This document shows, piece after piece, positions 35,160 to 43,589 of a DNA stretch of 64,000 bases. Origin of the DNA: Neoroseomonas marina (GTDB lineage Bacteria > Pseudomonadota > Alphaproteobacteria > Acetobacterales > Acetobacteraceae); assembly GCF_012927745.1 (NCBI RefSeq), contig NZ_JABBKX010000003.1:124001-188000 (forward strand). Direction: 5' to 3'. The notes beneath the pieces were generated by a model that saw nothing but the letters and a program-made list of their open reading frames with translations, had not been told where the DNA came from and ran no database searches. A program made the position numbers and the translations under genes. The stretch's first letter is position 1, and every line of letters starts with the position of its first letter.

Positions 35160-35903
35160 ATGGACAGCCCGGGCTACATCATCCTCTCCCGCCTCACGCT
35201 GCAGTCGCGGGCGACGCAGGTGCTGGCGAACAACGTCGCCAATGCCGACACGCCGGGCTTCCGGGCGCACCGGGAGGTGTTCGGTGCCTTCGTCGCGCGG
35301 CAATCCGCCGCCGGCCAGGCGCCGGGGATGCGCGAGACCGCCTTCGTCCAGGACCGCGCCACCTGGCGGGAGATGCAGTCGGGCAGCATGCAGTCGACCG
35401 GCAATCCGCTCGACCTGGCGCTGACCGGCGAGGGCTTCTTCGCCGTCGAGACGCCGGGCGGGGAACGCTTCACCCGCGCCGGCCGCTTCACCATCGGCGA
35501 TGGCGGGCGGATCGTGGACATGGAAGGGGCGGCGCTGCTGAGCACCGCCGGCGCGCCCATCGCCGTCGCGCCCAACGACACCCGCATCGAGGTCACGGGC
35601 GACGGTACCATCCGCAGCGAGAACGGCGTGCTCGGCCGCATCCGCGTGGTGCGCTTCGACAACCCGCAGGCGCTGCGCGCCGAGGGCGACCGCCACTTCG
35701 ACGCCGCCGGCGCGCAGCCCGAGGCGCTCGAGCGCCCCGGCATCCGCCAGGGCGTGCTCGAGGGCAGCAACGTCCAGCCGATCCAGGAGATGACGCGCCT
35801 GACCGCCGAGCTCCGCGAATTCCAGTTCGCCGCCCAGTTCGCCGAGCGCGAGGGCGAGCGCCTGTCAACCGCCGTCGAGCGCATCCTGCGCCGTCGCTCG
35901 TAA
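35160..35903 (+). CDS. flgF: Flagellar basal-body rod protein FlgF
   Basis: A 247-residue rod protein. The N-terminal segment QVLANNVANADTPGFRAHRE and the LTGEGFFAVETPGGERFTRAGRFT region mark FlgF/FlgG proteins, with the shorter length and divergent C-terminus typical of FlgF. It builds the rod between FlgB/C and FlgG. The ATG at 35160 is preceded by CCGGAGACG. It leads flgF-flgG-flgA-flgH and has a sigma-54 promoter just upstream. Confidence 0.93.
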   Translation: MDSPGYIILSRLTLQSRATQVLANNVANADTPGFRAHREVFGAFVARQSAAGQAPGMRETAFVQDRATWREMQSGSMQSTGNPLDLALTGEGFFAVETPGGERFTRAGRFTIGDGGRIVDMEGAALLSTAGAPIAVAPNDTRIEVTGDGTIRSENGVLGRIRVVRFDNPQALRAEGDRHFDAAGAQPEALERPGIRQGVLEGSNVQPIQEMTRLTAELREFQFAAQFAEREGERLSTAVERILRRRS

Positions 35904-35916
35904 GGGTCAGACCGAG

Positions 35917-36702
35917 ATGCGATCCCTCCACGTCGCCGCCACCGGCATGATGGCCCAGCAGACCAATGTCGAGGTCATCTCCAACAACATCGCCAACATC
36001 TCGACCACCGGCTTCAAGCGCCGCCGGGCCGAGTTCCAGGACCTGATCTACCAGAACCTCCGCCGCACCGGATCTCAATCCGCCGACACCGGCACGGTGC
36101 TGCCCTCGGGCGCGCAGATCGGCCTCGGCGTGCGCACGGCGGCCGTCTATCGGATCAGCGAGCAGGGCAACCTGCAGCAGACGGAAAACCGCTTCGACCT
36201 CGCCATCCGCGGCAACGGCTATTTCCAGATCCAGCTGCCCTCGGGCGAGACCGCCTATACCCGCGACGGCACCTTCGGCCTGTCGGCGGAAGGCACCATC
36301 GTCACCGCGGAAGGCTTTGTCGTGCAGCCGGGCATCACCATCCCGGCCAATGCGCGCGACGTGACGATCAACGCCACCGGCGAAGTGCTGGCCAAGATCG
36401 ACGGACAGACCAATCCGCAGAATGTCGGCCAGATCCAGCTCGCGATCTTCGCCAACGAAGGCGGGCTCGAGGCGATCGGCGACAACCTGTTCCTCGCCAC
36501 CCCGGCCTCGGGTGAGGCGCAGCAAGGCGCGCCCGGCGCGGTCGGCTACGGCCAGACCATGCAGGGCTTCATCGAGACCTCCAACGTCAACGTCGTGCAG
36601 GAGATCACGGCGCTGATCACCGCCCAGCGCGCCTATGAGATGAATTCCCGCGTCATCACCGCCTCCGACGAGATGCTCTCGACGCTGACGAGGCTGCGCT
36701 GA
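35917..36702 (+). CDS. flgG: Flagellar distal rod protein FlgG
   Basis: A 261-residue distal rod protein. The N-terminus is MRSLHVAATGMMAQQTNVEV followed by ISNNIANISTTGFKRRRAEF, and the C-terminus ITAQRAYEMNSRVITASDEM is the standard FlgG tail. Length is exactly the family norm. It starts 13 bases after flgF and overlaps flgA by one base, so it is in one operon with them. Confidence 0.96.
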   Translation: MRSLHVAATGMMAQQTNVEVISNNIANISTTGFKRRRAEFQDLIYQNLRRTGSQSADTGTVLPSGAQIGLGVRTAAVYRISEQGNLQQTENRFDLAIRGNGYFQIQLPSGETAYTRDGTFGLSAEGTIVTAEGFVVQPGITIPANARDVTINATGEVLAKIDGQTNPQNVGQIQLAIFANEGGLEAIGDNLFLATPASGEAQQGAPGAVGYGQTMQGFIETSNVNVVQEITALITAQRAYEMNSRVITASDEMLSTLTRLR

Positions 36703-37655
36703 TGCGCCGGCGGTCGATCCTGGCTCTGGCGGGCCTCGCGCTACCGGCACGCGCGCAGGGGCTGCCGCCCGCGCCGCGCCCGGTGGTCATGGCCGAGGAA
36801 GCGACGCTGCGCCTCGGCGACATCTTCGAGAATGCCGGGCGGCTCGAGGGCCTGGCCATCGGCGCCGCACCGCCGCCGGGGCGGCGGATGGTGCTGGATG
36901 CCTCGAACCTCGCCGCCATCGCGCGGCGGCACGGGCTCGCCTGGCGACCGCTCTCGGGCGAGGAGCGCAGCATCGTCGAGCGCCCCGGCCGCCCGGTGCC
37001 GCGCGAGGAGGTCGAGGCGCTGCTGCGGGCCGAGATCACGCGCCTCGGCGCCGATAGCGAGGCGGAACTGGAACTGCCGGGCTTCGCCCCGCCCGTCGTC
37101 CCGGTCGCCGCGCTGCCCGAGATCGCGATCGAGACGCCCTCCTACGACGGTGCGACGCGCCGCTTCGCCGCGACGCTGGCCGTCGCGGCCGAGGGCATGG
37201 CGACGCAGCGCACCCGCATCACCGGCCGCGCCGTGCCGACCGTGCCAGTGGTGCTCGCCGCGCGACGCATCACGGTCGGCGAGGCGGTGCGCCCCGGCGA
37301 TGTCGAGGAACGCCGCCTGCGCGCCGAACGCGTCCGCCCCGGCACGGCCCAGCGCGCCGAGGAGGTGATCGGCAAGCAGATGCGCCGGCCGATCGGCGCC
37401 GACCTGCCCTTCATGCTGGTCGACCTGATCGCCGCGACGGTGGTCGCGAAGAACCAGCCGGTGGTGATGGTTCTGGAGGCGCCGGGCATCGCGCTGACTG
37501 CGCAGGGCCGCGCGCTGGACGCGGCGGCGCTGGGCGAGAGGCTGCCGGTGATGAACCTGATGTCGCGCTCGGTGGTCGAGGCGATCGCGATCGGGCCGGG
37601 CCGGGTGCGCGTCACCCCCGGCGCGATGCCGATGACCCCAGGACGGAGGGGCTGA
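36702..37655 (+). CDS. flgA: Flagellar P-ring assembly chaperone FlgA
   Basis: A 317-residue periplasmic chaperone with a signal peptide (MRRRSILALAGLALPARA). The SAF-type C-terminal domain is visible in VPTVPVVLAARRITVGEAVRPGDVEERRL and the following GKQMRRPIGADLPFM and VTKNQPV-like VVAKNQPVVMV stretches. It helps FlgI form the P ring around the rod. It overlaps flgG by one base. It is longer than the enterobacterial protein, as is usual in Rhodospirillales. Confidence 0.9.
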   Translation: MRRRSILALAGLALPARAQGLPPAPRPVVMAEEATLRLGDIFENAGRLEGLAIGAAPPPGRRMVLDASNLAAIARRHGLAWRPLSGEERSIVERPGRPVPREEVEALLRAEITRLGADSEAELELPGFAPPVVPVAALPEIAIETPSYDGATRRFAATLAVAAEGMATQRTRITGRAVPTVPVVLAARRITVGEAVRPGDVEERRLRAERVRPGTAQRAEEVIGKQMRRPIGADLPFMLVDLIAATVVAKNQPVVMVLEAPGIALTAQGRALDAAALGERLPVMNLMSRSVVEAIAIGPGRVRVTPGAMPMTPGRRG

Positions 37656-37656
37656 G

Positions 37657-38391
37657 ATGCGCCGTGCCCTGTTGCTGATGCTGCCGCTGATCGCCGCCGC
37701 CTGTTCGGGGGCCGAGCGGCTGTCGCGCCTGGGCGACGCGCCGGAGATGGCCGGCGTGGTGAACCCGACGGCCGATCCGCGCTGGCGGCCGGTGTCGATG
37801 CCGATGCCGAACCCGCAGGATCCGCCGCTCGCGAACAATTCGCTGTGGCGGCCGGGCAGCCGGACCTTCCTGCGCGACCAGCGCGCGGCGGCAGTCGGCG
37901 ACCTCGTCACCGTGCTGGTCGCGATCGCCGACGAGGCGGAACTGCAGAACCGCACCGTGCGGTCGCGCGACAACAGCGAGGGGATGGGCATCCCGCAGAT
38001 GCTCGGCCTGCAGTCGTCCTATGCTCGGCTGTTCCCGACCGGGATCGATCCCTCGCGGCTGGTCGAGGCGAATTCGACCAGCGGGGTGAACGGCACCGGC
38101 TCGATCCGCCGCAACGAAAGCGTCACCCTGCGCGTCGCGGCGACGGTGACGCAGGTGCTGCCGAACGGGAATCTGGTGCTGACGGGCCGGCAGCAGGTGC
38201 GGGTGAACAGCGAGCTGCGGGACCTGACGGTGGGCGGCGTCATCCGGCCGCAGGACATCGCGAGCGACAACACGGTGCGGCACGACCGGCTGGCCGAGGC
38301 GCGCATCGCCTATGGCGGGCGCGGGACCATCAGCGACGTGCAACGGCCACGGACCGGGCAGGAACTGCTCGACATCATCCTGCCGTTCTGA
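37657..38391 (+). CDS. flgH: Flagellar L-ring protein FlgH
   Basis: A 244-residue outer-membrane lipoprotein. The signal peptide ends in the lipobox LIAAAC (Cys after residue 12). Conserved stretches are SLWRPGSRTFLRDQRAAAVGDLVTVLV and NGTGSIRRNESVTLRVAATVTQVLPNGNLVL, then GVIRPQDIASDNTV and a final TGQELLDIILPF. It forms the L ring in the outer membrane, confirming a Gram-negative host. It is the last gene of the flgFGAH operon. Confidence 0.95.
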   Translation: MRRALLLMLPLIAAACSGAERLSRLGDAPEMAGVVNPTADPRWRPVSMPMPNPQDPPLANNSLWRPGSRTFLRDQRAAAVGDLVTVLVAIADEAELQNRTVRSRDNSEGMGIPQMLGLQSSYARLFPTGIDPSRLVEANSTSGVNGTGSIRRNESVTLRVAATVTQVLPNGNLVLTGRQQVRVNSELRDLTVGGVIRPQDIASDNTVRHDRLAEARIAYGGRGTISDVQRPRTGQELLDIILPF

Positions 38392-38464
38392 AGGCCCCCC
38401 TGCCCGCCTTTCCGGCTTGCGCATAGGGTTGGCGTCGCGGCTACGTGCAAGGCGGACAACGGAC

Positions 38465-39190
38465 ATGTGCGGCAGGTATTTCCAGGCGCGGTCTTCGGGG
38501 GAGATCGCGCGCTTCGTCGGTGCCAGCAACGCGACCCCGAACCTGCCGCCGTCCTTCAACAAGGCGCCGACTCAGGAGGGTCTGGTGCTGCGGCGGCACC
38601 CCGAAACCGGGCAGCGGCACCTCGACGTGCTGCGCTGGGGGCTGGTGCCGCGCTGGGCCAAGGACATGACCGGCGCTGCGCGGATGATGAATGCGCGCGG
38701 CGAATCGGTCGCGGAGAAGCCGGCCTTCCGCGAGGCCTTCCGCAAGCGCCGCTGCCTGGTGCCGATGGACGGGTTCTTCGAATGGCGGGGCGAAGGCAAG
38801 GCCAAGCAACCCTTCGCCTGCGCCCTGCGGAATGGCGCACCGATGGTCTGCGCCGGCCTGTGGGAAGGGTGGAAGCAGCCGGACGGGGACTGGCTCCGCA
38901 CCTACACGATCGTGACCTGCGCCTCCGCCGGGCGACAGGCGCTGCTGCACGACCGGATGCCGGTCATCCTGCCGCCGGAGACCTGGGACGTGTGGCTGTC
39001 GGGGGACGACGAGCCAGCCCTGTCCGGCATGCTGCGGCCAGCCGAGGACGCCTTGCTGGCCTTCTGGCCCGTGGCTGCGCGCGTGGGACGCGTGGCGGAA
39101 AACGACGAGGGCCTGATCGAGCGGGACCCTCTCGCGGTCGCGCCGCCGGAACTCGACGATCCGCCGCCGGATGTCCTTCGGCGGACCTAG
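38465..39190 (+). CDS. SRAP-domain abasic-site shielding protein (HMCES/YedK family)
   Basis: A 241-residue protein beginning MCGRYFQ, so Cys2 is placed to become the N-terminal catalytic residue that links to abasic sites in single-stranded DNA. Further hallmarks are RWGLVPRWAKD, the NARGES motif (active-site Asn and Glu), RRCLVPMDGFFEW and HDRMPVILPP (His). The family protects abasic sites at replication forks. It lies alone between flgH and dksA, and has no visible LexA box. The assignment is firm. Confidence 0.92.
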   Translation: MCGRYFQARSSGEIARFVGASNATPNLPPSFNKAPTQEGLVLRRHPETGQRHLDVLRWGLVPRWAKDMTGAARMMNARGESVAEKPAFREAFRKRRCLVPMDGFFEWRGEGKAKQPFACALRNGAPMVCAGLWEGWKQPDGDWLRTYTIVTCASAGRQALLHDRMPVILPPETWDVWLSGDDEPALSGMLRPAEDALLAFWPVAARVGRVAENDEGLIERDPLAVAPPELDDPPPDVLRRT

Positions 39191-39192
39191 CG

Positions 39193-39609
39193 TCAGTCGT
39201 CGCGGTGGACCCGCTCCATGCGCTCGTGGCGCTCCTGCGCCTCGATGCTCATGGTGGCGATGGGGCGGGCTTCCAGGCGGCGGAGGCCGATGGGCTCGCC
39301 GCTTTCCTCGCAGTAGCCGTAGGTGCCGTTCTCGATCCGGTCGATGGCCTGGTCGATCTTGCTGATCAGCTTGCGGGCCCGGTCCCGGGTGCGGAGTTCG
39401 AGGGCCCGGTCCGTCTCGACGCTGGCCCGGTCGGTGAGATCCGGCTCGGCGATGCCGCCTTCGGAGAGTGAGGAGAGGGTTTCGCCGGCTTCGCGGAGGA
39501 GATCCTGGCGCCAGCGGAGCAGCTTCTGGCGAAAATACTCGAGTTGCAGGGGGTTCATGAACTCCTCGGCATCCGAGGGTCGGTAGTCGGGCGGCAGAGT
39601 CACAAGCAT
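39193..39609 (-). CDS. dksA: RNA polymerase-binding transcription factor DksA
   Basis: A 138-residue DksA. The coiled coil (about residues 20-90) carries the tip motif EPDLTDRASVETD with the two Asp residues that act in the RNA polymerase secondary channel. The zinc-finger region, GTYGYCEESGEPIGLRR and then LEARPIATMSIEAQERHE, keeps only one of four Cys (Cys100), a known low-Cys variant in alphaproteobacteria. It modulates rRNA and stress promoters with ppGpp. I use ATG 39609 (MLVTLPPDYRPSD); a longer upstream frame is non-family. Confidence 0.9.
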   Translation of the reverse strand: MLVTLPPDYRPSDAEEFMNPLQLEYFRQKLLRWRQDLLREAGETLSSLSEGGIAEPDLTDRASVETDRALELRTRDRARKLISKIDQAIDRIENGTYGYCEESGEPIGLRRLEARPIATMSIEAQERHERMERVHRDD

Positions 39610-39756
39610 ATTCAGTCCTTCCCCCGGCGTGTCGTCGCACCCGCCTGCTCCGGCGGCGGCGTGACACCCCCTCGCGAAAGCGGGCGGAACATAGACGCGG
39701 CCCCTGGGAAAAGCCAAGGGGGGCTTTCGAGGCAAATCCCTGATACGTCGCGGTTT

Positions 39757-40176
39757 TCAGTCTCGTGACGAAGATCGTTCGTGACTGAGGCGCGCAAGCT
39801 CGATCCGCGCCCGCAGCGCAATGGCCGCGAGGGCCGCGGCAAGCGCCGGGTCCGCCGGGGTCTCGCCGTCCGCCAGCGCAGCCAGGGTGCCGAGTCGCGA
39901 TGCCTCCAGCCGGCCGGCCAGCAGGTCCGCCTGCAGACCCGCGAGTTCCCGCAGCAGCGCCTGCGCGCGCCGCGCGCCCCGCGCATCACGGTCGGCCGCC
40001 GGCGCCCCTTCCTGCAGGGCGAGCAGCCCCACCGCCGCCGGCGCAACAACGGCCGAGGCCGCGCCGGCACCCTGCGCCTCCCCCGCGCCGCCCAGCGCGA
40101 AGCCGCCCGGACCGCCGCGGCCGCCGCGGCCGGGCCGGACGGGGGACCCACCGCCGACACCGCGGATCACCACCAT
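39757..40176 (-). CDS. fliX: Flagellar assembly regulator FliX
   Basis: A 139-residue protein with the FliX layout: Gly-rich N-terminus (PGRGGRGGPGGFALGGAG), a central AAPAAVGLLALQEG segment, the RRAQALLRELAGLQADLLAG helix and a C-terminal ALAAIALRARIELARL helix. In Caulobacter FliX couples basal-body assembly to the RpoN activator FlbD. Its position beside flgI, divergently transcribed, matches the Caulobacter fliX-flgI arrangement. The start ATG 40176 is preceded by GAGGAGG. Its presence fits the sigma-54 promoters at flgF and flgI. Confidence 0.82.
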   Translation of the reverse strand: MVVIRGVGGGSPVRPGRGGRGGPGGFALGGAGEAQGAGAASAVVAPAAVGLLALQEGAPAADRDARGARRAQALLRELAGLQADLLAGRLEASRLGTLAALADGETPADPALAAALAAIALRARIELARLSHERSSSRD

Positions 40177-40253
40177 GCATCCTCCTCTGCCGGTCGTCCG
40201 GCATTCGGCGCCGCCCGGCGGCACTTCCTGCCGGGCCGTCCCCCCGCCCGCCC

Positions 40254-40268
40254 TGGCATGCCCCTTGC
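40254..40268 (+). promoter_or_regulatory. Sigma-54 (RpoN) promoter of the flgI operon
   Basis: TGGCATG-CCCC-TTGC, matching the -24/-12 consensus with the accepted T at the sixth position. It sits 86 bases before the flgI start and predicts transcription from about 40280. It lies in the 177-base divergent gap between fliX and flgI. Together with the flgF element it suggests an RpoN-dependent class of hook-basal-body genes. Confidence 0.75.
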
Positions 40269-40353
40269 GCCAGGAACCCCGCCGGCCGGCTGGGCCGCGC
40301 CGGCATCGGACCCTGGGAAGGGCGCGCCGGACGGCGCGCGCGGGAGAGGCATC

Positions 40354-41478
40354 TTGGCCGCCAAGGATTACGCGACCGCGAAGAGGCTGATGGGCGCGTT
40401 GGCGATGCTTGTCGCCCTCGTCCTGCCCGCCGCGGCGCAGGAGGTCCGCATCAAGGACATCGCGGATGTCGAGGGCGTCCGTGACAACCAGCTCGTCGGC
40501 TACGGGCTGGTGGTGGGGCTGAACGGCACGGGGGACCGGCTCCGCGCCTCCGTCTTCACGCGGCAGTCGCTGGTGGGCATGCTCGAACGTCTCGGCGTGA
40601 ACACGCGGGACAACGAACGGCAACTCGACACCCGCAACGTCGCCGCCGTGATGGTGACGGCCAACCTGCCGCCCTTCGCCCGGCCGGGCAGCCGGATCGA
40701 CATTGCGGTCTCCGCGCTCGGCGATGCCACCAACCTGACCGGCGGGACGCTGCTGGTCACCCCGCTGCTCGGCGCGGACGGGGAGGTCTACGCCGTGGCG
40801 CAGGGCGCGATCGCGACGGGGGCGATCAGCGCGCGCGGCGCCGGCGCCTCGGTCACGCGCGGCGTGCCGACCGCGGGGCGCATCGCCAACGGCGCCATCG
40901 TGGAACGCGAAGTCCCCTTCCGCCTCGCCAGCCGCGACGCGGTGCGGCTGTCCCTGCGTAACCCCGACCTGACCACCGCCCGGCGCATCGCCGCGGCGAT
41001 CAACCGCGCCATGCGCGGGGAGGTCGCGACGGCGAGCGATTCGCGCACCGTCACCGTCGCCCTCGGAGGCCGCAGCCCGGTCGCCTTCCTCAGCCAGGTC
41101 GAGCAGCTGCGCGTCGAGCCGGACCAGGTTGCCCGCGTCGTCATCGATGAGGCCTCGGGCACCATCGTCATGGGCGCCAATGTCCGCGTGTCGACCGTCG
41201 CGATCGCCCAGGGCAACCTGACCATCCGCGTCACCGAGACACCGCAGGTCAGCCAGCCCAACGCCTTCGCGGGCGGGGAGACGGTGGTGGTGCCGCGCAC
41301 CCAGGTGCAGGTGGACGACCAGAGCGACCGGCGCATGGGCATCCTGCCGCGCTCCGTGACGCTCGAGGAACTGGTGCGCGGGCTGAACAGCCTCGGCGTC
41401 GGGCCCCGCGACCTGATCAGCATCTTGCAGGCCATCAAGGCCGCCGGCGCCCTGCAGGCCGAGGTGGAGGTCCGCTGA
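40354..41478 (+). CDS. flgI: Flagellar P-ring protein FlgI
   Basis: A periplasmic P-ring protein. Hallmarks are RIKDIADVEGVRDNQLVGYG, LVVGLNGTGD, NVAAVMVTANLPPFARPGSRID and the C-terminal TLEELVRGLNSLGVGPRDLISILQAIKAAGALQAE. Two starts are possible: TTG 40354 (374 residues, GGGAGAGG 5 bases upstream) or ATG 40390 (362 residues). I prefer TTG because it gives a signal peptide with Lys/Arg before the hydrophobic core and has the better ribosome binding site. It is followed with a 1-base overlap by flgJ. Confidence 0.93.
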   Translation: MAAKDYATAKRLMGALAMLVALVLPAAAQEVRIKDIADVEGVRDNQLVGYGLVVGLNGTGDRLRASVFTRQSLVGMLERLGVNTRDNERQLDTRNVAAVMVTANLPPFARPGSRIDIAVSALGDATNLTGGTLLVTPLLGADGEVYAVAQGAIATGAISARGAGASVTRGVPTAGRIANGAIVEREVPFRLASRDAVRLSLRNPDLTTARRIAAAINRAMRGEVATASDSRTVTVALGGRSPVAFLSQVEQLRVEPDQVARVVIDEASGTIVMGANVRVSTVAIAQGNLTIRVTETPQVSQPNAFAGGETVVVPRTQVQVDDQSDRRMGILPRSVTLEELVRGLNSLGVGPRDLISILQAIKAAGALQAEVEVR

Positions 41479-41810
41479 TGGACGCCCCCGCCCTGCCGCC
41501 TGCCGCCCCGCGCCCGCTCCGCGCCCCCGCCGCGACCGGGGACGAGGCCGCGATGCGCCGCGCCGCCCGCGACTTCGAGGCCCAGGCCTTCGCGACCCTG
41601 CTGCAGCCGGTCTTCACGACCGCCGACCTCTCGCGCTCCCGCTTCGGCGGCGGCGCGGCGGAGGCGCAATGGCAGCCCTTCCTGGTCGAGGCCTATGCCG
41701 CCGCCGCCGTGCGCGCGGGCGCGGGCCTCGGCCTTTCGGACACCGTGCTGCGGGAGATGAACCGTCTCCGCGCCGCCGCCACCCCCAACACGGGAGACAC
41801 CGCACCATGA
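41478..41810 (+). CDS. flgJ: Rod-binding protein, FlgJ N-terminal type
   Basis: A 110-residue protein carrying only the rod-binding domain: AARDFEAQAFATLLQPVFTT (the conserved Phe-Glu segment), the FGGGAAEAQWQPFLVEAYAAA stretch and LGLSDTVLREMNR. The muramidase domain of enterobacterial FlgJ is absent, as is normal in alphaproteobacteria, where a separate lytic enzyme is recruited. It overlaps flgI by one base and flgN by four bases. Confidence 0.85.
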   Translation: MDAPALPPAAPRPLRAPAATGDEAAMRRAARDFEAQAFATLLQPVFTTADLSRSRFGGGAAEAQWQPFLVEAYAAAAVRAGAGLGLSDTVLREMNRLRAAATPNTGDTAP

Positions 41811-42205
41811 TGGACACGCTGATCCTCGCCGGGCAGCGCCTGGCCGAGGCGCTGCGCGCGGAGAACGAGGCGCTCGCCGCGCTCGACCTGTCGCGCGCGG
41901 CGAACCTCGCCAACGGCAAGATCGCCGCCTCGGATGCCTTCGCGGCCGCCTATGCCGCCCAGGCGAAGCACGGCGCCGCGCCGGACGGACCGGTGCGGGA
42001 GGCCGCGGCGATCCTCGCCCGGCGGCTCGAGGAACTGGGGCGGGAGAACCGCCGGCTGCTCGAGAAGGCGGTCGCACTGCAATCGCGCGTCATCGAGACG
42101 ATCGCGGGCGCCGCGCTGCCCAAGGCGAACGTCCAGGGATACGCCCCGGCCGGGCGGATGCCCCCGGCGCGACCCCCTGCCCTCGCGCTGTCGGCGCGGG
42201 CCTGA
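41807..42205 (+). CDS. FlgN-like flagellar export chaperone
   Basis: A 132-residue helical protein beginning MMDTLILAGQRLAEALRAENEAL. It continues with ARRLEELGRENRRLLEKAVALQSRVIETIAGAA, the long helices and NRRLLEKA-type segment of FlgN-family chaperones, which deliver the hook-filament junction proteins FlgK and FlgL. A Pro/Ala-rich tail ends the protein. Position after flgI-flgJ is common for flgN-like genes. Similarity is structural rather than motif-rich, so moderately confident. Confidence 0.7.
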   Translation: MMDTLILAGQRLAEALRAENEALAALDLSRAANLANGKIAASDAFAAAYAAQAKHGAAPDGPVREAAAILARRLEELGRENRRLLEKAVALQSRVIETIAGAALPKANVQGYAPAGRMPPARPPALALSARA

Positions 42206-42208
42206 ACC

Positions 42209-43510
42209 TCAGGGCGCGCGCGCCGCGGCGAGGATCTCGTCGATCGGATCCAGAGCCGCGACACGCAGGATCTGCCTGGCGAAGACCTCCCGGTTGTGCC
42301 GCGCGGCGAGGCGCAGCCGCGTCATCTCCGCCGGCGTGAAGCCTGGCGCGCGGCCGAGGAAGCGCGCCACCGAGGCGAGTGCCGCGGCGAAGCGGCGATC
42401 GGGCGCGGGTTCCGCGTCGTAGCCGTGGTCGACCAGATCGGGCAGCGTGTCGAAGCCCAGTTCGGCGAGCCCCGCGACGGTGCCGTGATTGCCGAAGACG
42501 ATGAAGGGCAGGCCGCTCGCCAACGCCTTCAGCGTCTTCTCGGTCCAGCGGTGCAGGTTGGGCCAGACCATCTCCGTTTCGGTGACGATGAAGAGCTCCG
42601 AGGCCGCGACCTCCTCCATCGGCAGCGAATGGACGCGCCAATGGCTGTGCGCGAAGGCCTCGGTGTCGCCGGTGCGGTCCATGCCGGAGGCAAGCAGCGC
42701 CTCGACCCGCGGATAGAGGCCCGGCTCGACCCGGGCGAGCCAGGTCGCGTCGCGCGCGAAGCGGCCCCGGGCCGCCTCGTCCTCCTCGATGCGCTTCACC
42801 GAGAAGGTCAGGTGGCCGGGTTCCTCGCGCGCCAGCAGCCAGGCGGCGAGTACGGCGCGATGTGCGCGCACCACGTAGTTCAGGCAGATCCAGCGGTTGC
42901 GGCGCGGCCCGTCCGAGGCCAGCGCGAAGCCGAAGGGCCAACGTGCGGGTGGCTCGCCCGGCAGCGGCTTGATCTCGGGTGCAAAGAGACGGTGCCACAG
43001 CCCGAGCGCGTAGCCGTCGCCGGTCACGATGCGCACCGGTTCGATCCCGCGCGCCGCGCACCAGGCGCGATACTCGGTGCCGAGCGCGCGGTTCTGCTGC
43101 ACCCAGGCGGTGCGCTCCGCCGGGAGCCCCGCGGCCTCCAGCGCAGCATGCAGGATCGCGGCTTCCTCGCCGCGGAAGGCGCGGCCCTCGCTGGCGCCAT
43201 CGAGCACCAGTTGCCCCTGCCCGGCCCGGATGCGGTCCAGGGCCTCGGGCGGCGCGGGCGAGAGCATGGCCAACGCCTCCGCCGTGTCGAGCAGCCGCGC
43301 CAGATGCGCGAAGGGCGAGAGGATCAGCGGCCCGTCGCGCGGTCCCGGCGCGACGTTCCGGTCGATCATCTGCCGCAGCTGGCCGATCAGCAGGCCATGG
43401 CGGATGCCCTCCGGCGCGACGATCTCGCAGCGGGCCAGCGCCTCCAGCCGCGCGAGCAGCGGCCGGCCGGGATGGTCCGTCGGCAGGTCGGGCGGGCGCG
43501 GAGGCTGCAT
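42209..43510 (-). CDS. Glycosyltransferase-like protein of unknown function
   Basis: A 433-residue soluble protein. The last third contains WTEKTLKALASGLPFIVFGN, then TVAGLAELGFDTLPDLVDHGYD, resembling the C-terminal part of fucosyltransferase-like and phage-type sugar transferases (S/TEKTxK...G.PFI...L..LGF.T....D..YD). The N-terminal half is not recognised. I use ATG 43510 (MQPPRPPDLPTDHPG); upstream in-frame sequence looks non-coding. It converges on flgN, so a role in glycosylating flagellin or surface sugar is possible but not shown. Confidence 0.55.
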   Translation of the reverse strand: MQPPRPPDLPTDHPGRPLLARLEALARCEIVAPEGIRHGLLIGQLRQMIDRNVAPGPRDGPLILSPFAHLARLLDTAEALAMLSPAPPEALDRIRAGQGQLVLDGASEGRAFRGEEAAILHAALEAAGLPAERTAWVQQNRALGTEYRAWCAARGIEPVRIVTGDGYALGLWHRLFAPEIKPLPGEPPARWPFGFALASDGPRRNRWICLNYVVRAHRAVLAAWLLAREEPGHLTFSVKRIEEDEAARGRFARDATWLARVEPGLYPRVEALLASGMDRTGDTEAFAHSHWRVHSLPMEEVAASELFIVTETEMVWPNLHRWTEKTLKALASGLPFIVFGNHGTVAGLAELGFDTLPDLVDHGYDAEPAPDRRFAAALASVARFLGRAPGFTPAEMTRLRLAARHNREVFARQILRVAALDPIDEILAAARAP

Positions 43511-43589
43511 CCGCCATGCATGCCGCGCGACGCTGGTCCCGTCCACAGGGCACCTTGCCCGCTTCGCTGCGGCGCAGCAGGGTGCGGCC

